Assembly (NCBI GenBank): GCA_026388915.1
Contig: JAPLIW010000246.1
Location: 1-8,722, forward strand
Direction of reading: 5' to 3'
Length of the DNA stretch: 8,722 nucleotides
Source: Deltaproteobacteria bacterium
GTDB taxonomy: Bacteria; Desulfobacterota; SM23-61
The notes beneath the pieces are model-generated. The model made no database searches, had not been told where the DNA came from, and saw only the letters and a program-made list of their open reading frames with translations. Both the position numbers and the translations under genes were made by a program. This document shows positions 6,842 to 8,722 of the stretch, piece by piece. The number at the start of each line of letters is the position of its first letter. Position 1 is the stretch's first letter.

Positions 6842-7639
6842 TCATCTCATTCGGTTCTTCATAAACCAGTACGTTCCATAAGCGCTTGCCGCCGTTATCG
6901 CCAGAGACAGGAGGGTCCCAAGAGCCAGGCTGAGCAGCGGGTAAAAATACCGCACGGCGGTGGCGTAGACCACCACGTTGACCATCCCGCTGACCAGCAG
7001 GGACTTGGTGATCCTCCGGGAGAATTCCACGCCTTTGGATCTGGCCATGATGATCAGGGTCGATATGTAAACTGTGGGGAAAGGAGCGATGATCCCCCCC
7101 CAGATCGGGCCGCCCACTTTGCTCAGGTAAACGGCGGCGGAAACGACCGCCCCGCTGAAGAGGGCGCGGGAGATGATCTGAAAGGGGGTGTAGCGGATAT
7201 TCAATTTCCCCGTGGACGGGAGACGAAATCTGGTTTCGAGGAGGTGATAGGTTCCCAACAGGCAAAGAATAAATATCACCATGGAGAGGGCAAAGCTGTT
7301 GATTCCCAGGGAAAAAACCGCCCAGGCGAAGACGAACCACAGGAGCAGGGCGGCGATCATCCCCACCCAGGCTCCCCACTTGGCCAGGATCACGTAGACC
7401 ACCAGGAAGAGGCCGTTGAAACCCATGATGAGGGGGATGGTAGCGGTTGCTTCCGAGGCGATTTGGGGGCTCTGAGCGTATCCGATAAAAAAGAGTGAAG
7501 TCGCCACCATGGTCGGCAGGCCTCCGATGAGGCCGCCCATTTTGCTTCCCAGCGTTTCGGCGGCAACGGTGGCCAGCGTGACCATCAGGCCGCCGACCGC
7601 GAAGGCCAGGAGGAGTTTCAGATAGAAAGGATCCATCAT
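6842..7639 (-). CDS. Integral membrane protein with two GlpM/DUF3147-like halves
   Basis: A 265-aa very hydrophobic inner-membrane protein with about eight to nine membrane segments (roughly 7-27, 36-54, 66-87, 91-110, 114-134, 158-175, 179-198, 210-232, 235-258). The halves look homologous: GLIGGLPTMVATSLFFI (36-52) matches GIIAPFPTVYISTLIIM (182-198), each after a short helix ending in a Lys/Gly loop (SKMGG, SKVGG) and followed by a polar loop and another helix. The second half, with its G-I-x-(x)-PFPT segment followed by SKG, recalls the single-unit GlpM/DUF3147 membrane proteins of about 110 residues. No enzymatic motif or signal for cleavage is seen. Start ATG 7639 is followed directly by a second ATG; the upstream AGGA is 11 bases away, so the ribosome site is weak and the exact start is open. 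Its function is unknown. Confidence 0.8.
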   Translation of the reverse strand: MMDPFYLKLLLAFAVGGLMVTLATVAAETLGSKMGGLIGGLPTMVATSLFFIGYAQSPQIASEATATIPLIMGFNGLFLVVYVILAKWGAWVGMIAALLLWFVFAWAVFSLGINSFALSMVIFILCLLGTYHLLETRFRLPSTGKLNIRYTPFQIISRALFSGAVVSAAVYLSKVGGPIWGGIIAPFPTVYISTLIIMARSKGVEFSRRITKSLLVSGMVNVVVYATAVRYFYPLLSLALGTLLSLAITAASAYGTYWFMKNRMR

Positions 7640-7712
7640 CGCCGTTTATTTCCTGAACGTTCGGAAACTCGACATCCGGGGAAGCGAATTTGGTTTGGAA
7701 AACCATCCTCAC

Positions 7713-7758
7713 AAATCTCCCCCAACCCCCCTTTAGGAAAGGGGGGCAATGGAGATTT
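7713..7758. repeat. 46-nt two-stage hairpin element
   Basis: Outer arms AAATCTCC (7713-7720) and GGAGATTT (7751-7758) flank an inner perfect 9-bp stem CCCCCCTTT / AAAGGGGGG (7726-7734 and 7738-7746) with loop AGG. Small unpaired stretches lie between the stems. It sits between the 86-aa gene and the membrane-protein gene. The shape matches dispersed intergenic hairpins common in GC-rich bacterial genomes; it may also slow or end transcription between the two genes. Either strand lacks a clear T-run immediately after the stem. Confidence 0.75.
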
Positions 7759-7773
7759 CCGTCCACCCATCTC

Positions 7774-8034
7774 CTATTTCTTCTTGACCACCAAGCCACC
7801 GTAAAGGTCGGAAATCATCATGGCGTAGTTGGCCGCGTCGGTTGCGGATTGGAGCACCGCATCCGCTTTGTCGGCCTGAAAAGCCCGGATCATGTGCCCG
7901 AGGTTGGCCGTCAGGCAAGCAGCCAGGTAGTAAAAATTGAAAGTCCTCCAGTCCCCCCGGTGGGCATTCTCTTTGAGCCGGGATTCCATGGCCTTGGCAA
8001 ACGCTGCTAGCTCCGGCCGAATCTCCTGGTCCAT
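7774..8034 (-). CDS. Small MazG/DUF550-like protein lacking the acidic metal-binding motif
   Basis: An 86-aa, largely helical protein with no signal or membrane segment. FAKAMESRLKENAHRGDW (12-29) and ATDAANYAMMISD (64-76) strongly recall the start and end of the all-alpha NTP-pyrophosphohydrolase-like proteins (DUF550 / MazG-like) often seen in phages, where the final block reads DVANFAMMI-D. In active members an EExxE motif and a later E..D bind Mg2+; here the corresponding places appear to be Ala43, Asn44, His47 and Ser63, with only Asp66 kept. A non-catalytic role is therefore likely. ATG 8034 is chosen over one 114 bases upstream because AAGGAGG stands seven bases before it and the upstream extension would be Pro/Arg-rich and overlap hairpins. 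It precedes the membrane-protein gene by 134 bp. Homology is inferred from motif wording only. Confidence 0.75.
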   Translation of the reverse strand: MDQEIRPELAAFAKAMESRLKENAHRGDWRTFNFYYLAACLTANLGHMIRAFQADKADAVLQSATDAANYAMMISDLYGGLVVKKK

Positions 8035-8065
8035 GACGGTCCTCCTTCGCGGGATAATTTCCTTT

Positions 8066-8108
8066 GGGTTAACCCCCGGCTCTGCCGGGGGTCCCGCCTG
8101 TGGCGGGA
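8066..8108. repeat. Cluster of three abutting palindromes
   Basis: GGGTTAACCC (8066-8075) is a perfect 10-bp palindrome overlapping a 9-bp stem with loop TCT (8072-8092, arms ACCCCCGGC and GCCGGGGGT). That stem abuts a 7-bp stem with loop TGT (8092-8108, arms TCCCGCC and GGCGGGA). It lies just upstream of the 86-aa gene's ribosome binding site, so a transcript from farther upstream would carry it in its leader. No T-run follows on either strand, so it is not a classical terminator. Confidence 0.8.
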
Positions 8109-8363
8109 TTGACCTTTCCGGGATGCCTGGGTCGTGGCCCGGGGGCAAGGGCCTTGCGCGCAGAAAGCATCGACTGGGTAAGCCCTTTTCCCGGGCGCTC
8201 CGTTCGGCTTCCGCAGAGGGCGGCGGGCCATTGGGCGACCCGCCGGATCGCCCCTACTGGATTCTATCATTCATTTTATCCGACAAGTGAAAGGAAAGGA
8301 ATCAGAGGTTTCAAGGGGAAAGCGACCCGGGGATCGATCGCGAAAAGCCCTCAAGAGGTGAAT
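8109..8363. other. Intergenic region between the 86-aa gene and the lipoprotein gene
   Basis: No credible gene is present: open frames on both strands are Pro/Arg/Gly-rich with no recognisable motif. Apart from the hairpin at 8221-8254, GGCCC and GGGCC arms near 8137-8154 form a weak stem. A TAGAAT on the minus strand near 8261-8266 could be a -10 for the 86-aa gene, but no properly spaced -35 was found. Confidence 0.5.
8221..8254. repeat. Competing inverted repeats around GGGCGA/TCGCCC
   Basis: GGGCGA (8233-8238) pairs with TCGCCC (8248-8253), extended by CC/GG across one C-A mismatch, loop GCC. Alternatively CGGCGGG (8221-8227) pairs with CCCGCCG (8239-8245). The two stems are mutually exclusive. 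The GGGCGACCCGCCGG...CGCCCCTAC wording resembles a dispersed intergenic palindrome I recall from several GC-rich environmental genomes. Confidence 0.6.
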
Positions 8364-8381
8364 TTTTCCCAAGGGGGAAAA
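8364..8381 (+). promoter_or_regulatory. Dyad over the -35 region of the lipoprotein promoter
   Basis: TTTTCCC (8364-8370) and GGGAAAA (8375-8381) form a perfect 7-bp inverted repeat around AAGG. It covers the -35 hexamer and most of the spacer of the promoter, where a repressor or activator would act. No regulator is identifiable in the window. Confidence 0.4.
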
Positions 8382-8394
8382 GTTTTGGTATAAT
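8366..8394 (+). promoter_or_regulatory. Extended -10 sigma70 promoter for the Slp-family lipoprotein
   Basis: A perfect -10 TATAAT (8389-8394) is preceded by TG one base earlier, the extended -10 signature. A -35 TTCCCA (8366-8371, four of six consensus bases) lies 17 bases upstream. Transcription would start near 8401, giving a leader of about 60 bases before the ATG at 8462. Confidence 0.75.
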
Positions 8395-8461
8395 AATAAA
8401 AACGCAAAGGTGACGAAAAAACCTTCTCCCTGGAATTTTAACGGCAAAGGAGAGATTTTTC

Positions 8462-8722
8462 ATGAGGCTATTCATTCTGATCCTTCTGGCGGTCTTTCTG
8501 ACGGCCTGTACCCAGGCCATCCCCCAGGAATCTCTCAATATGGCAGACCCCAACCTGACTTTTCAGATGCTGATCAAGAATCCGGAACAGTACCGGGGGA
8601 AAAATATCCTTGCGGGGGGGCAAATCCTGGGCACTTCCACTCGCGAGGGAGAAACCTGGGTCGAGGTGCTTCAAAAACCCCTGGACTGGCAGCACAAGCC
8701 CAAGGATACGGATGAGTCTTTC
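8462..8722 (+). CDS. Slp-family outer-membrane lipoprotein (3' end outside window)
   Basis: The first 87 codons of a lipoprotein gene. Residues 1-15 are a short signal peptide with a hydrophobic core (LFILILLAVF) and a lipobox LTAC ending in Cys16, which would be lipidated after signal peptidase II cleavage. Thr at position +2 gives no inner-membrane retention signal, which fits an outer-membrane destination. The following text, with a LIKNPEQYRGKNILAGGQIL block and WVEVLQKPLD (68-77), matches the start of the Slp (starvation/carbon-induced lipoprotein, YeaY) family: an N-x-x-x-Y-x-G-x-x-x-x-x-G-G-x-I segment then a -EVLQKPLD- strand. AAAGGAGAG (8446-8454), with GGAG nine bases before the ATG, supports the start. 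It has its own promoter. Slp proteins are linked to starvation or stress in enterobacteria, but their molecular role is unclear. Confidence 0.88.
   Translation, partial: MRLFILILLAVFLTACTQAIPQESLNMADPNLTFQMLIKNPEQYRGKNILAGGQILGTSTREGETWVEVLQKPLDWQHKPKDTDESF

Noticed and set aside
6795..7799. 334-codon open frame on the minus strand overlapping the membrane protein
   Set aside because: Another frame of the membrane-protein gene; Arg/Pro/His-rich, no ribosome binding site or motif, and it runs through both the heptamer array and the 46-nt hairpin.
8007..8290. Open frames of 87 to 117 codons on both strands in the hairpin region
   Set aside because: Composition is Arg/Pro/Gly-rich, they cross several palindromes, and none has a ribosome binding site or domain motif.

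Overview
The window carries eight protein-coding genes, two of them cut by the window edges, plus one probable gene relic. It looks like chromosomal DNA from a GC-rich, Gram-negative bacterium. An Slp-type outer-membrane lipoprotein supports the Gram-negative call. The DapL-like aminotransferase, a stand-alone FapA/DUF342 protein, a methylmalonyl-CoA-epimerase-like VOC protein, and intergenic GC-rich hairpins and a heptamer array together suggest Desulfobacterota (former Deltaproteobacteria). That placement is an inference, not a direct reading. No rRNA, tRNA, CRISPR array, phage module or intact insertion sequence was seen.

Left part (1-2391, minus strand): an aminotransferase of the LL-diaminopimelate aminotransferase type is followed 66 bp downstream by a DAO-family FAD-dependent amine/amino-acid oxidoreductase that runs off the left edge. 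They probably form one transcript from a candidate sigma70 promoter near 2450-2478. The divergent intergenic stretch (2392-2679) also holds a telomere-like G-run tract and a sequence resembling the ends of REP/RAYT-associated repeats.

Centre (2680-4952, plus strand): a small VOC/glyoxalase-fold protein with an excellent ribosome binding site is followed by a 559-aa FapA-family (DUF342) protein with an N-terminal domain, a beta-helix-like core and a long C-terminal coiled coil.

Right part (5041-8034, minus strand): four co-directional units in transcription order are an 86-aa MazG/DUF550-like protein without the usual acidic metal-binding motif, a 265-aa membrane protein built from two GlpM/DUF3147-like halves, a NylA-like amidase-signature hydrolase, and a 35-codon DUF1059 relic. 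The gaps between them hold a 46-nt hairpin element and a six-unit heptamer array, so one uninterrupted operon is uncertain. At the far right an Slp-family lipoprotein gene begins on the plus strand behind a strong extended -10 promoter, with a dyad over its -35 region.

No single coherent new system emerges. The best leads are the degenerate MazG-like protein, the DapL-like enzyme with an altered substrate-pocket motif paired with an oxidase, the duplicated GlpM-like membrane protein, and the DUF1059 relic.
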